Of a DNA stretch of 64,000 bases, positions 35,070-45,733 are shown in pieces. This stretch comes from Brevibacillus sp. JNUCC-41 (lineage in GTDB: Bacteria > Bacillota > Bacilli > Bacillales > DSM-1321), in NCBI RefSeq assembly GCF_014844095.1, contig NZ_CP062163.1, positions 248,001-312,000 on the forward strand. Direction: 5' to 3'. The position numbers were made by a program, and so were the translations under genes. Numbering within the stretch: position 1 is the first letter of the stretch; every line of letters starts with the position of its first letter. The notes under the pieces were generated by a model. It was given only the letters and a program-made list of their open reading frames with translations, was not told the origin of the DNA and made no database searches.

Positions 35070-36194
35070 TTGAATCCGGTTTATATGTATCGTTTCATTC
35101 GCTCTTTACTGGTCATCGGAGGGATAATTTTAGGCGGAATTGCCTTGTTTTATTTATCTAAATATACATATCCATTCATCATTGCCATGATAATCGCTTT
35201 CTTGATGAATCCCCTGGTCACTTTCTTCGAAAAGAAAGGAAGGCTGCCACGGGGGTTGGCTGTATTCGTTTCCCTTTTACTCATTTTCCTTTTATTTGCG
35301 GGCCTCATCACATTACTGGTCACCGAGATCATTTCAGGGACCAATTACCTGGCCGGTGTCATCCCGAAACATATTGAAACCATCGTGGATTATATAGAAA
35401 CATACATCGCGTCCACCGTCATCCCTTTTTATAATCAAATAGCAGCCATGTTCAATAATTTGGATACCGAACAGCAGGACACAGTCCTCAAGAATATCCA
35501 AAATATCGGTGAATCCATCACTACCGGAGTAAGCGGCTTCATTCAAGCTTTCTTGAAGAACATCCCCACAATCATCGGATGGTTTCCAACTACAGCAACG
35601 GCACTCCTTTTTACCCTGCTGGGCACTTTCTTCATCAGCAAAGATTGGGATACCTTTAACCGCATGACCGGAAAGGTATTGCCTGATAAGATTTTTGCGG
35701 GTGCCAAGCGTTTATTCAGGGACTTAAAACGGGCTTTGTTCGGGTTTATCCGTGCACAATTCACACTTGTTTCATTGACGACCGTCACGATTTTAATCGG
35801 ATTTCTCATTTTGGGGGTGAATTATTCAATTACCATTGCCCTGATATGCGGACTGGTCGACATCATCCCCTATTTAGGGACAGGTACGGTTTTCATTCCT
35901 TGGATCATCTTTGAATTCATTGCCGGGAATACAAGTCTTGCAATCGGTTTGTCCGTTCTTTACATAATCGTCGTTGTCCAGCGTCAGTTAATAGAGCCAA
36001 AAGTACTTTCTTCCAGTATTGGTTTGGATCCGCTTGCCACTCTCATCGCCTTGTTCATCGGCTTCAAATTGATCGGTTTCCTAGGTCTGATCGCAGGACC
36101 TGTCGTACTTGTCATATTCAATACACTCCAGCGTGCCAATGTCTTCAAGGCCATATGGATCTTCATTATCGGCGATACGAAGAAAACGACTTAA
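35070..36194 (+). CDS. ytvI: AI-2E family membrane transporter YtvI, sporulation-associated
   Basis: This 374-residue membrane protein of the AI-2E/PerM superfamily has about eight membrane segments. The family region SLTTVTILIGFLILGVNYSITIALICGLVDIIPYLGTG and the late IGLDPLATLIALFIGFKLIG are evident. YtvI of B. subtilis is a sporulation-associated permease of unknown substrate. The start is TTG at 35070, seven bases after AAGGAGG; the ATG at 35049 lies before that site and is rejected. A bidirectional terminator follows. Confidence 0.88.
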   Translation: MNPVYMYRFIRSLLVIGGIILGGIALFYLSKYTYPFIIAMIIAFLMNPLVTFFEKKGRLPRGLAVFVSLLLIFLLFAGLITLLVTEIISGTNYLAGVIPKHIETIVDYIETYIASTVIPFYNQIAAMFNNLDTEQQDTVLKNIQNIGESITTGVSGFIQAFLKNIPTIIGWFPTTATALLFTLLGTFFISKDWDTFNRMTGKVLPDKIFAGAKRLFRDLKRALFGFIRAQFTLVSLTTVTILIGFLILGVNYSITIALICGLVDIIPYLGTGTVFIPWIIFEFIAGNTSLAIGLSVLYIIVVVQRQLIEPKVLSSSIGLDPLATLIALFIGFKLIGFLGLIAGPVVLVIFNTLQRANVFKAIWIFIIGDTKKTT

Positions 36195-36233
36195 GATACT
36201 CCAGACATCTATTAGCATTCACCATTTCCATTT

Positions 36234-36265
36234 AAAAATCCGCCTCGGGTACAAGGCGGATTTTT
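36234..36265. terminator. Bidirectional terminator, ytvI / aceA
   Basis: AAAAATCCGCCT (36234-36245) pairs with AGGCGGATTTTT (36254-36265) around an 8-nt loop, between convergent genes. Confidence 0.9.
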
Positions 36266-36280
36266 GGTTTTAAGCTAAAA

Positions 36281-37567
36281 TTATTTTGACGTCTCGAATT
36301 GTTCTGTTTCAGTAGAACCTGCAAGCGCTGTTGTGGATGATGTTCCACCAGAAACGACTTGTGCCACTTCATCAAAGTAACCAGTTCCCACTTCACGCTG
36401 ATGACGTGTTGCCGTATAGCCGTCTGGCTCACTAGCGAACTCCGCTTGTTGAAGTTCTGAGTATGCAGCCATGCCGCGGTCTTTATAGCCAAGAGCAAGG
36501 TTGAACATGCTATGATTCAATGAGTGGAAGCCTGCAAGAGTAACGAATTGGAATTTATAACCCAATTTACCCAATTCCACCTGATAATTTGCAATCTCTT
36601 CATCACTTAATTTCGCTTTCCAGTTAAATGATGGGGAACAATTGTATGCTAGCAGTTTGCCCGGGAACTCTGCATGGATTGCTTCGGCAAAGCGGCGAGC
36701 ATCCGCTAGATTAGGTTCAGAAGTCTCACACCAGATAAGGTCGGCATACGGCGCATAAGCCAGGCCTCTTGCAATTGCTTGGTCAAGACCTGCATTCGTG
36801 CGATAGAATCCTTCTGGAGTCCTTTCGCCAGTGATGAATGGTGCATCGACCGGATCGATATCATCGGTGATCAAATCTGCAGCATCAGCATCGGTACGGG
36901 CAATCAAGATAGTCGGTGTACCCATTACGTCGGCTGCCAATCGGGCGGAAACTAAATTACGTACTGCCGTTTGTGTTGGGAGAAGCACTTTACCGCCTAG
37001 GTGACCGCATTTTTTCTCGGAAGAAAGCTGGTCTTCAAAATGAACGCCTGCCGCTCCAGCTTCGATCATGCCTTTCATTAATTCGAAGACGTTAAGGGAA
37101 CCGCCAAAGCCTGCTTCAGCATCCGCCACGATTGGAGCGAACCAATCGATATCATCTTTTCCTTCAGCAAAGCTGATTTGGTCTGCACGCTGAAGTGTCT
37201 GATTAATGCGTTTAACTACTTGCGGCACGGAGTTGGCTGGATATAAACTTTGGTCAGGGTACATTTGCCCTGCGATGTTAGCATCTGCCGCCACTTGCCA
37301 ACCGCTTAAGTAAATTGCTTTTAAACCAGCTTTCACCTGCTGCATGGCTTGGTTACCAGTCAACGCCCCTAATGCATTGATGAAATCTTCCGTATTCAAT
37401 AGATTCCATAGTTTTTCAGAACCACGGCGTGCCAATGTCTGTTCAATATCGATGGAACCTCTTAGTTTAATAACTTCTTCGGCCGTATAAGGACGCTTAA
37501 CACCAGTCCACCGTGAGTCATTTTCCCAGCTTTGTTGTAATTTTTGCGCTCTCTCATTCATCATCAT
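36281..37567 (-). CDS. aceA: Isocitrate lyase
   Basis: AceA splits isocitrate into glyoxylate and succinate, bypassing the TCA decarboxylations for growth on acetate, fatty acids or lactate-derived acetyl-CoA. The 428 residues carry the catalytic signature [11 protein letters not shown] (near residue 186), the metal-site region DADAADLI and the [12 protein letters not shown] segment. AGGAGG lies five bases before the first of three consecutive ATG codons. It follows aceB after 35 bases, one operon. B. subtilis lacks this pair, so it is an insertion in an otherwise shared gene order. Confidence 0.97.
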   Translation of the reverse strand: MMMNERAQKLQQSWENDSRWTGVKRPYTAEEVIKLRGSIDIEQTLARRGSEKLWNLLNTEDFINALGALTGNQAMQQVKAGLKAIYLSGWQVAADANIAGQMYPDQSLYPANSVPQVVKRINQTLQRADQISFAEGKDDIDWFAPIVADAEAGFGGSLNVFELMKGMIEAGAAGVHFEDQLSSEKKCGHLGGKVLLPTQTAVRNLVSARLAADVMGTPTILIARTDADAADLITDDIDPVDAPFITGERTPEGFYRTNAGLDQAIARGLAYAPYADLIWCETSEPNLADARRFAEAIHAEFPGKLLAYNCSPSFNWKAKLSDEEIANYQVELGKLGYKFQFVTLAGFHSLNHSMFNLALGYKDRGMAAYSELQQAEFASEPDGYTATRHQREVGTGYFDEVAQVVSGGTSSTTALAGSTETEQFETSK

Positions 37568-37602
37568 TATTTCCTCCTAATTCATCTTTTGTATTTTGAA
37601 TA

Positions 37603-39195
37603 TTAAGATAATTTTTCGTATGCCGCATTCGTTAAGAAATCTGCAAAGTCGTCCGCTTCAATCAATTGTTCAAATAGTTTAGTAGACTCTTCAAACTTTC
37701 CTGATTTGAAAGTTTCTTCCCCTACTTCCGATTTAATGACCGCCAATTCTTCTTCTTTGATTTGATGGAATAATTCCTCGGTTATTTTCCTGCCATCTTC
37801 GAGAATGCCTTTTGGATGACGAATCCATTGCCAAACTTGAGCCCTTGAAATTTCAGCGGTGGCAGCATCTTCCATTAAGTTATTGATGGGTGCCGCACCT
37901 CTGCCGCTTAACCAGGAGGCGATATATTGGATGCCTACGTTAATATTCGTCCTTAATCCTGCCTCTGTGATCGTTCCTTCCGGTACAGCCAGCAACTCTT
38001 GAGCTGTTACATGGACATCTTCCCGTTTTCGGAAAATTTGATTCGGTTTTGGGACGAGCAGGTCAAAAACCTCTTTTGCCGTGCTTACCATACCTGGATG
38101 GGCAACCCATGTTCCATCATGACCGTCTCTTGCTTCGCGTTCTTTATCCGCCTTTACTTTCGCAAAAGCCTCATCGTTCTTTACCGGATCATTTTTCACA
38201 GGAATTTGCGCCGCCATCCCGCCGATTGCAGGAGCATTACGAGTGTGGCATGTTTTGATTGCCAGTAAGGAATACGCCCTCATGTTCGGGACGGTCATCG
38301 TGACCTGCTGCCGGTCTGGGAAGATGACATCATCCGAGTGACGGAATTTCTTCAGGAAACTAAAGATATAATCCCAGCGGCCACAGTTCAGGCCTGCCGA
38401 ATGTTCTTTCAGCTCGTACAGAATTTCGTCCATTTCGAATGCAGCAAGAATCGTTTCTATCAAGACCGTTGCCTTGATGGTTCCTTGCGAAATTCTTAAA
38501 TCGTTCTGTGCATATACGAATATGTCATTCCATAATCTTGCTTCTAGATGGCTTTCCATTTTTGGTAAGTAAAAGTATGGACCGCTTTGTTTTTCGACCA
38601 ATGCTTTTGCGTTGTGGTAAAAGTACAGTCCGAAATCAAAAATGCTAGCTGATATAGGCTGTCCATCCAATAGGACATGTTTTTCCTCCAAATGCCAGCC
38701 GCGTGGCCTTACCTTCAGGACAGCTGTTCTTTCATTTAATTCATACACTTTGCCATTTGGATTTTTAAATGAAATGGTTCCGCGAATTGCATCCCGCAGA
38801 TTCAATTGGCCATCGATGCAATTCTCCCAAGTAGGTGAATTGGCATCTTCAAAGTCCGCCATGAATACATTGGCACCTGAGTTCATGGCATTGATGATCA
38901 TTTTGCGATCAACAGGCCCTGTGATTTCAACCCTGCGGTCCTGTAAATCATTCGGGAGGGGTGCAATCGTCCAATCACTTTCGCGAATATGCTTCGTTTC
39001 TTCAAGGAAATCAGGAAGCTTACCTTGATTCAGTTCTTTCTGAACGCTTTTCCGCCGTTCTAGAAGTTCTTTCCTTCTTCCACTGAAATGCCGTTCAATT
39101 CTTTCAATGAATTGAAGAGCTTCCTTTGTAAGTATTTGTTCATATCCTGGCTTAATGTAGCCTGTAATTTGTAAGCCTTTTGCTTCCGTAATCAT
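37603..39195 (-). CDS. aceB: Malate synthase A
   Basis: AceB condenses glyoxylate with acetyl-CoA to malate, completing the glyoxylate shunt with AceA. The 530 residues match malate synthase A. Visible are [23 protein letters not shown] (near residue 112), [36 protein letters not shown] (near 250; shown in parts: [29 protein letters not shown]) and the catalytic Asp region near the C-terminus ([20 protein letters not shown]). The ATG at 39195 has GGAGAGG upstream. A SigA promoter is visible about 65 bp upstream. Confidence 0.96.
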   Translation of the reverse strand: MITEAKGLQITGYIKPGYEQILTKEALQFIERIERHFSGRRKELLERRKSVQKELNQGKLPDFLEETKHIRESDWTIAPLPNDLQDRRVEITGPVDRKMIINAMNSGANVFMADFEDANSPTWENCIDGQLNLRDAIRGTISFKNPNGKVYELNERTAVLKVRPRGWHLEEKHVLLDGQPISASIFDFGLYFYHNAKALVEKQSGPYFYLPKMESHLEARLWNDIFVYAQNDLRISQGTIKATVLIETILAAFEMDEILYELKEHSAGLNCGRWDYIFSFLKKFRHSDDVIFPDRQQVTMTVPNMRAYSLLAIKTCHTRNAPAIGGMAAQIPVKNDPVKNDEAFAKVKADKEREARDGHDGTWVAHPGMVSTAKEVFDLLVPKPNQIFRKREDVHVTAQELLAVPEGTITEAGLRTNINVGIQYIASWLSGRGAAPINNLMEDAATAEISRAQVWQWIRHPKGILEDGRKITEELFHQIKEEELAVIKSEVGEETFKSGKFEESTKLFEQLIEADDFADFLTNAAYEKLS

Positions 39196-39260
39196 GTTGC
39201 CTCTCCACATCCTTTCCAAATCCCCTATGTTATAATACAGTTGTTTTATTTCTTGATTGT

Positions 39261-39290
39261 ATTATATAACACGTTGTATAAATTTGTCAC
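39261..39290 (-). promoter_or_regulatory. SigA promoter of aceBA
   Basis: On the minus strand GTGACA (39285-39290), 18 bp, then a perfect TATAAT (39261-39266). No clear cre box was found in the 39196-39475 stretch, which is AT-rich and otherwise empty. Confidence 0.6.
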
Positions 39291-39476
39291 CAGTTTTTTC
39301 TAAAAAATCTAAAAAAAGATTTTTAAGCATGGAAAAGCCTGATTTACCAATGTTTCCAAAGGATTAATCTTTAAAATTCCTGTTATTATACACTTTTTCA
39401 ATCTCGTGGAATTCATCATTTAATGATGAAACAGGCAAAATCCGACTAACCATGTAATTCTCATTTCATTGTTAAT

Positions 39477-39516
39477 CAAAAAAAGCATCCTATAAAAAAC
39501 TTGGATGCTTTTTTTG
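39477..39516. terminator. Hairpin downstream of fxsA, distal
   Basis: AAAAGCATCC (39481-39490) and GGATGCTTTT (39503-39512), with A- and T-runs on both sides, form a second terminator behind the fxsA hairpin. Confidence 0.75.
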
Positions 39517-39536
39517 ACCTTTTTTCCAGACCAAAA

Positions 39537-39572
39537 AAGGCTGCCTAAAAGCTTTAGCCTTTAGACAGCCTT
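39537..39572 (-). terminator. Terminator of fxsA
   Basis: AAGGCTG (39537-39543) pairs with CAGCCTT (39566-39572), with further inner CTAAA/TTTAG pairing. It is followed on the minus strand by TTTTTT. Confidence 0.82.
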
Positions 39573-39575
39573 ATA

Positions 39576-39968
39576 TTATTTATGCTGAATGATGGTAACT
39601 TTCCCTTTATTCATCCTGTTCATGATAAACCGGATAACAATCGGTTTGAGGAGTTTCCTGGTTGGCGGAAGCACAAGGATCAATCCCATGATATCCGAGA
39701 TGAGCCCAGGGGACAGCAACAGTGCAGCTCCGATAAAGATACAGATTCCATCAATGATTTCATTGCCTGGCATCATTCCGTAACGGATCTGTTCCTGTGC
39801 CTTTTTCCATGTTTCCATCCCTTGCCGTTTAGCCAAATAGGCCCCGATCAAACCTGTGGCTACAATCAGGAACAGCGTTGGCCAAAAACCAATCAGATTG
39901 CCTGACAGCAAAAGGACAATAATTTCAACGACCGGCATCGCAATGATAAACATTAAAAAATATTTCAT
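39576..39968 (-). CDS. fxsA: FxsA-family membrane protein
   Basis: This 130-residue protein has three or four hydrophobic segments and the FxsA pattern: PVVEIIVLLLSGNLIGFWPTLFL, then GAYLAKRQGMETW, then LLSPGLISDIMGLILVLPPTRKLL. E. coli FxsA affects F exclusion of phage T7; the role in Bacillus is unknown (YtzA position). AGGAGG precedes the ATG. It lies downstream of pyk as in B. subtilis. Confidence 0.88.
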   Translation of the reverse strand: MKYFLMFIIAMPVVEIIVLLLSGNLIGFWPTLFLIVATGLIGAYLAKRQGMETWKKAQEQIRYGMMPGNEIIDGICIFIGAALLLSPGLISDIMGLILVLPPTRKLLKPIVIRFIMNRMNKGKVTIIQHK

Positions 39969-40048
39969 CTACATTCCTCCTGCACAGCCCATTTCTGGTG
40001 CGGTACATCCATCTTACCTCATTTGCACGGAATCAGCCAAAATTTCGT

Positions 40049-41809
40049 TTACAAAACGTTGGCATGCCCATCGTAAATGACTCCGCGACCTGCATCGACT
40101 GTTATTCTTTGACCATCCTTGAAAACCTTGGTCGCGTCCTCCGCCCCAACGATGACCGGTATGCCCAATGTAACTCCTACAACAGCTGCATGGCTTGTCA
40201 AACCGCCTTCTTCCGTAATCAATGCCGCACACTTTTCAATCGCCGGCATCATTTCACGGTCCGAACCGATCGTAACCAATACAGAGCCTTCCGTCACTTT
40301 TTCCAAAGCTTCCTTGGCATTCTTAGCTACAACCACTTCACCTTTCGCTGATTTCCTGCCGATTCCTTGAGCCTTTAAAAGAACCTCCCCTAACACATGA
40401 ATTTTCATCAAGTTAGTCGTACCTGTTTCACCTACAGGCACACCGGCTGTAATGACGACTAAATCCCCATGGGAAACTAATCCGGAATGCAAGCTTTCAT
40501 CTATTGCGGTTTGAAGCATTTCATCGGTAGTCGTCGCTTTTGGACCAATCTGCGGATAGACTCCCCAAGCCAATGCAAGCCGTCTTGAAACATGATCATT
40601 GGATGTAACCGCAATGATCGGTGCTTTAGGGCGGTATTTGGAAATCATCCTTGCCGTATGACCGCTTTCTGTAGGGGTGATGATTGCCCCGGCATTAAGA
40701 TTAAGCGCGGTGTGGGCAACGGATTGACCAATAGCATCAGTAACATTATGACGGTTCACTTTGCTTCTGATTGATAATATATCCCGATAATCAAGGGCAG
40801 TTTCAGCACGTGAGGCAATGTTATGCATCGTTTGCACCGCTTCGACAGGATAGGTCCCAGCAGCTGTTTCGCCAGAAAGCATGATTGCATCCGTTCCATC
40901 AAATATGGCATTGGCGACGTCACTTGCTTCTGCACGGGTCGGCCTTGGATTACGCTGCATCGAATCGAGCATTTGTGTAGCAGTTATGACTGGTTTCCCA
41001 GCATTATTACATTTTTTGATCATTTGTTTTTGGACTAATGGCACTTCTTCTGCGGGAATTTCCACTCCCAAATCTCCCCGCGCTACCATCAAGCCATCTG
41101 AAACTTCCAAGATTTCATCAAGACGGTCCACGCCCTCTTGATTTTCGATCTTAGGGATGATTTGAATATGTTCCGCTCCATTTTGCTGCAATAATTCACT
41201 TACTTCAAGCACATCGGAAGCCCTGCGTACAAATGAGGCAGCAATGAAGTCAATGCCCTGTTCGATCCCAAAAAGGATATCCTGTTCATCTTTCTCCGTT
41301 ATGCCAGGCAGGTTAACCGAAACTCCAGGAACATTCACGCCTTTTTTGTTCTTAAGTGTACCGCTATTCAAGATCTTGGTATGGATTTCTTTTCTTACTT
41401 TATCTATCTTCAACACTTCAAGCCCAATCAATCCATCATCCAAAAGGATTTTAGATCCTGGGTGGACATCATGCAGAAGCCCTTCATAGGTAATGGAGAA
41501 TTTTTCAGGTGTTCCCAGGACTTCATTCATGGAAATAATGATTTCATTGCCGGCTACAAGCTCCATGGAGTCATTTTCCATATTATTTGTCCGTATTTCA
41601 GGTCCTTTTGTATCCAACAGGATGGCAACCTGTTTACCCGCTTTTTCGCTCGCTTCTCTGATATTGCGTATTCTAGCGGCGTGTTCTTCATGATTTCCAT
41701 GAGAAAAGTTAAGCCGTGCTACATTCATCCCCGCCTCTATTAATTGAACCAGCTTTTCTATACTTTCACTTGCGGGGCCAATCGTACAAACAATCTTGGT
41801 TTTACGCAT
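40049..41809 (-). CDS. pyk: Pyruvate kinase with C-terminal PEP-utiliser domain
   Basis: Pyk makes pyruvate and ATP from PEP. From the ATG at 41809 (AAGGAGG upstream) it has 586 residues, the Bacillus length. It contains the barrel with [11 protein letters not shown], the metal and lysine region [11 protein letters not shown] and [13 protein letters not shown], and [22 protein letters not shown]. It also contains the extra C-terminal domain (about 475-586) with [11 protein letters not shown] typical of PEP-utilising enzymes. It follows pfkA with a hairpin in the gap. Confidence 0.97.
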   Translation of the reverse strand: MRKTKIVCTIGPASESIEKLVQLIEAGMNVARLNFSHGNHEEHAARIRNIREASEKAGKQVAILLDTKGPEIRTNNMENDSMELVAGNEIIISMNEVLGTPEKFSITYEGLLHDVHPGSKILLDDGLIGLEVLKIDKVRKEIHTKILNSGTLKNKKGVNVPGVSVNLPGITEKDEQDILFGIEQGIDFIAASFVRRASDVLEVSELLQQNGAEHIQIIPKIENQEGVDRLDEILEVSDGLMVARGDLGVEIPAEEVPLVQKQMIKKCNNAGKPVITATQMLDSMQRNPRPTRAEASDVANAIFDGTDAIMLSGETAAGTYPVEAVQTMHNIASRAETALDYRDILSIRSKVNRHNVTDAIGQSVAHTALNLNAGAIITPTESGHTARMISKYRPKAPIIAVTSNDHVSRRLALAWGVYPQIGPKATTTDEMLQTAIDESLHSGLVSHGDLVVITAGVPVGETGTTNLMKIHVLGEVLLKAQGIGRKSAKGEVVVAKNAKEALEKVTEGSVLVTIGSDREMMPAIEKCAALITEEGGLTSHAAVVGVTLGIPVIVGAEDATKVFKDGQRITVDAGRGVIYDGHANVL

Positions 41810-41832
41810 GTGGTCATCCTCCTTTAAGGAAA

Positions 41833-41870
41833 ACTGCCGCCTGTCCACCTTTTGAAGACAGGGGAGCAGT
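41833..41870 (-). promoter_or_regulatory. Intercistronic hairpin between pfkA and pyk
   Basis: ACTGCCGCCTGTC (41833-41845) pairs with GACAGGGGAGCAGT (41857-41870) with small mismatches. On the minus strand TTTTCC follows, directly before the pyk ribosome site. It may be a weak terminator or a processing or stability element setting the pfkA:pyk ratio. Confidence 0.5.
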
Positions 41871-41910
41871 GTTTTATATCTTCTTTAAACAATCTATCGA
41901 TCAATAATGA

Positions 41911-42891
<981 letters not shown>

Positions 42892-43103
42892 CTAATCAAT
42901 TTTTAGCCTCGTTATATCATTGTACCCTTTTTCAAGCTTCAATAAGCAGGAAACTGCTTCACTTATGCTTACTTGATGTAATAAGACTAACCGATTCTCA
43001 TCAGAAATTGAAGTAAAATGGCGCAAAAGTTTACATTCTACACACAAACCATATTCTTTACATGTTTCTGTAATGAATGCATATGTGCCCATGAAAGGAT
43101 GAA

Positions 43104-43133
43104 AAAACGTGTTGCCCCAGGCAGCACGTTTTC
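43104..43133 (-). terminator. Terminator of accDA
   Basis: AAACGTG and CACGTTTT arms with inner TGCC/GGCA pairs lie 15 bp after the accA stop. They are followed on the minus strand by TTTTTC. Confidence 0.8.
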
Positions 43134-43149
43134 CCTTTTGTAAATGTGT

Positions 43150-44148
43150 TTATGAATGCTGTTCAACTTCCTTAGGCTCTCCCTCAGGCTGTTTTGCAAA
43201 TTCATATTCACCGATTTTCTTGAATTTCATATAACGCTGGTTGATAAGATCATCACTATTCAATGGCAGAAGTTCATTGAATGAACGTTTCAGGATATCC
43301 TTGATGGCTTCTGCCTGTAAATTTGAATCCCGGTGGGCGCCGCCCCTCACTTCAGGAATGATCTCATCGATGACTCCTAAGCGGTTTAAATCGGGAGCCG
43401 TGATTTTCATCGATTCCGCAGCCCTCTTAGCCTGAGAGGCATCCTTCCACAGCAAGGCTGCAGCCCCTTCAGGGGAAATCACCGAATATGTTGAGTTCTC
43501 AAGCATGAAAATTCGGTCCCCGACGCCAAGTGCCAATGCACCGCCGCTACCGCCTTCACCGATGACAATACTGATGACAGGCACCTTCAGCCCCGCCATT
43601 TCAAAAAGGTTTTTCGCAATGGCTTCACTTTGCCCGCGCTCTTCAGCAGCTTTACCAGGGAAAGCTCCCTTCGTATCAATGAAACAAATAATCGGGCGGT
43701 TGAATTTTTCCGCCTGTTTCATCAGACGTAAAGCTTTTCGATAGCCTTCAGGGTGGGGCATGCCAAAGTTACGACGGATGTTTTCCTTCGTATCCTTACC
43801 CCGCTGATGACCGATGACAGTCACGGCAAGTCCATCAAATTCTGCAATTCCTGCTACAATCGCTTCATCATCCCCATAATAACGATCACCATGAAACTCG
43901 ATGAAGTCATTGAATAATAGCGGAATGTAATCAAGCGTCGTCGGACGGGCTGGATGGCGGGCGATCTGGACGCGATCCCACGGTTTAAGATGGTTATAAA
44001 TATCCACTTCCAGCTTCTCTAGACGCTTTTCCAATGTTTCGATTTCGGCTGTCAGGTCTACATCAGCGTCCTTCGAAATGGCCTTTAGTTCTTTAATTTT
44101 ATTTCTGAGGTCCGTAATGGGACGCTCGAATTCTAATTCGTAAATCAT
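43150..44148 (-). CDS. accA: Acetyl-CoA carboxylase carboxyltransferase subunit alpha
   Basis: AccA and AccD transfer the carboxyl group from biotin to acetyl-CoA, making malonyl-CoA for fatty acid synthesis. The 332 residues show [14 protein letters not shown] at the N-terminus. They also contain [30 protein letters not shown] (in parts: [23 protein letters not shown]), [22 protein letters not shown] and the glycine-rich [16 protein letters not shown] oxyanion loop. The ATG at 44148 overlaps the accD stop by four bases (ATGA), so the subunits are made in step. Confidence 0.97.
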   Translation of the reverse strand: MIYELEFERPITDLRNKIKELKAISKDADVDLTAEIETLEKRLEKLEVDIYNHLKPWDRVQIARHPARPTTLDYIPLLFNDFIEFHGDRYYGDDEAIVAGIAEFDGLAVTVIGHQRGKDTKENIRRNFGMPHPEGYRKALRLMKQAEKFNRPIICFIDTKGAFPGKAAEERGQSEAIAKNLFEMAGLKVPVISIVIGEGGSGGALALGVGDRIFMLENSTYSVISPEGAAALLWKDASQAKRAAESMKITAPDLNRLGVIDEIIPEVRGGAHRDSNLQAEAIKDILKRSFNELLPLNSDDLINQRYMKFKKIGEYEFAKQPEGEPKEVEQHS

Positions 44149-45008
44149 AACCATTCACCGCCCGGGGCATGGATTTTAAGGATCGTCGTCAAGGTTTCCT
44201 TCATTTCGGTACGTTTGACGACCGCATCCAATTGGCCGTGCTTCATCAAGAATTCAGCCGTTTGGAAATCTTCAGGAAGCTCTTCATGGATCGTCTGTTC
44301 AATGATTCTTCGTCCCGCAAATCCAATAAGGGCTCCTGGCTCAGCTAGATTAATATCGCCAAGTGACGCGAAACTTGCCGAAACCCCGCCCGTGGTAGGA
44401 TGGGTCATCATTGATATGATCAGTCCGCCTTCATTGCTGAATATCTTCAGTGCCGCACTTGTCTTCGCCATCTGCATCAAGCTTAAAACACCCTCCTGCA
44501 TCCGAGCTCCGCCTGATGCCGTAAATATGATGAACGGAATCTTCAATTCACCTGCACGTTCAATGGCACGGGTGATTTTTTCCCCAACAACGGATCCCAT
44601 GCTTCCCATCCGGAAATTTGAATCCATGATGGCCGTGGAAACTTGGTACCCATTGATGCTTCCCACTCCTGTGACAACCGCCTCATTAATCTTGGCTTTC
44701 TTTCTATCTTTTTCCAACTTCTCTAAGTAATCCGGAAATTCAAGCGGGTTAACTGAAATCATTTCTTTATCAAATTCATTAAAAGTGCCTGCGTCGAATA
44801 AAAATTTGATGCGCTCATGGGAAGACATCGGATGATGGTACCCGCAATGCAGACAGACTTTCTTGTTTTTCACCAATTCTTTTGTATACATGATTTTTTT
44901 ACAGCCGGTGCACTTTGTCATGATTCCTTCCGGTACATCTTGTTTCTCACGATCTAAAGGAACCGTTGCATATTTCTTCTTAGACTTCGCAAATAGCTCT
45001 TTAAGCAA
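44145..45008 (-). CDS. accD: Acetyl-CoA carboxylase carboxyltransferase subunit beta
   Basis: AccD is the zinc-bearing partner of AccA. From the TTG at 45008, seven bases after AAGGGAGG, it has 287 residues starting [17 protein letters not shown], as in other bacilli. The zinc finger is CTGCKKIM ... CLHCGYHH (residues about 33-55) and the CoA site includes [19 protein letters not shown] and [15 protein letters not shown]. The longer frame would start before the ribosome site. An extended -10 and a box resembling a lipid-regulator operator lie just upstream. Confidence 0.96.
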   Translation of the reverse strand: MLKELFAKSKKKYATVPLDREKQDVPEGIMTKCTGCKKIMYTKELVKNKKVCLHCGYHHPMSSHERIKFLFDAGTFNEFDKEMISVNPLEFPDYLEKLEKDRKKAKINEAVVTGVGSINGYQVSTAIMDSNFRMGSMGSVVGEKITRAIERAGELKIPFIIFTASGGARMQEGVLSLMQMAKTSAALKIFSNEGGLIISMMTHPTTGGVSASFASLGDINLAEPGALIGFAGRRIIEQTIHEELPEDFQTAEFLMKHGQLDAVVKRTEMKETLTTILKIHAPGGEWL

Positions 45009-45044
45009 GCTTAATCCTCCCTTTACCACCAATTATCTATTTTA

Positions 45045-45065
45045 TGATACTTGGTACAAACTATA
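45045..45065 (-). promoter_or_regulatory. accDA promoter (extended -10) with operator-like box
   Basis: On the minus strand TG-A-TATAGT (45060-45068) is an extended -10. Immediately downstream TTTGTACCAAGTATCA (45045-45060) resembles the FapR box pattern TTAGTACC-N-GTACTAA at most positions. Either FapR or the neighbouring FadR-type regulator could act here; this is inference. Confidence 0.35.
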
Positions 45066-45098
45066 TCAGAAATAAAATTAGTATCGTGTAAAAAGGTG

Positions 45099-45728
45099 TC
45101 ACTCGTCCTTCGACATATTTCTAATTCTAATAAGATACGTTTCGATGGCTTTTTCTTCATCACGTTCGAGCAAATATGTAAGAAGTGCCAGATAATCTTC
45201 TTTTTTCACATTACCCTGTACCATCTCTGATGTTCTGGCATAGCTGTTGACAATGCGCCAAATTCTTTCCAGCAATCGATTGCGATTCAAAATGGCAATT
45301 CTTAAAAAGAAATCATCATCATGAAACTCATCCGCTTTGACCCAGACCATTAATCTTTTGATATCATCAGCCGTAGCGAAAAAGGCGACGATCCGCAAAC
45401 AGTCAATTTCAATCAGCCTTTTCGTCTCAGACAAATCTTCTTGTACTTTTTTATCTTGCAAAAAAAAGGTTCCCAGAAGCTCTACTAGCTTATGCTCCTG
45501 GAAATCCCTGATAAACGTCCCTTCACCGCGCCTTGTTTCTATTAACCCTAATAGTTCTAAGGCACGCAATGCTTCACGGACAGAGGAACGGCCAACATTA
45601 AAACGATCTGATAACTCCCGTTCTGATGGGATTTTATCTCCCGGCAAGAGGCTGTCCGCTTCAATCATGGTACGTAGGCTCTCAACGACATCGAGATAAA
45701 TTTTGGATGAAGAAGTACGACCTGACAA
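45099..45728 (-). CDS. FadR-subfamily GntR transcriptional regulator
   Basis: This 209-residue protein has a GntR winged helix (about residues 8-75: GDKIPSERELSDRFNVGRSSVREALRALELLGLIE and RRGEGTFI, given in parts). It has a C-terminal helical domain that is short for an FCD domain and lacks the usual His-rich metal site, so its ligand may differ from LutR. The start is TTG at 45728, ten bases after GTGAGG. It begins five bases after the ytsJ stop and precedes accDA by 90 bp. A perfect FadR-type operator sits at the ytsJ promoter, so autoregulation together with malic enzyme is likely. Confidence 0.82.
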   Translation of the reverse strand: MSGRTSSSKIYLDVVESLRTMIEADSLLPGDKIPSERELSDRFNVGRSSVREALRALELLGLIETRRGEGTFIRDFQEHKLVELLGTFFLQDKKVQEDLSETKRLIEIDCLRIVAFFATADDIKRLMVWVKADEFHDDDFFLRIAILNRNRLLERIWRIVNSYARTSEMVQGNVKKEDYLALLTYLLERDEEKAIETYLIRIRNMSKDE

Positions 45729-45733
45729 ATTAA

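Noticed and set aside
42892..43092. 66-codon minus-strand frame between accA and pfkA
   Set aside because: No ribosome site, and it covers the probable pfkA promoter (TACAAT near 42923).
44215..44730. 171-codon plus-strand frame opposite accD
   Set aside because: Antisense shadow of accD; composition is that of the complementary codons.
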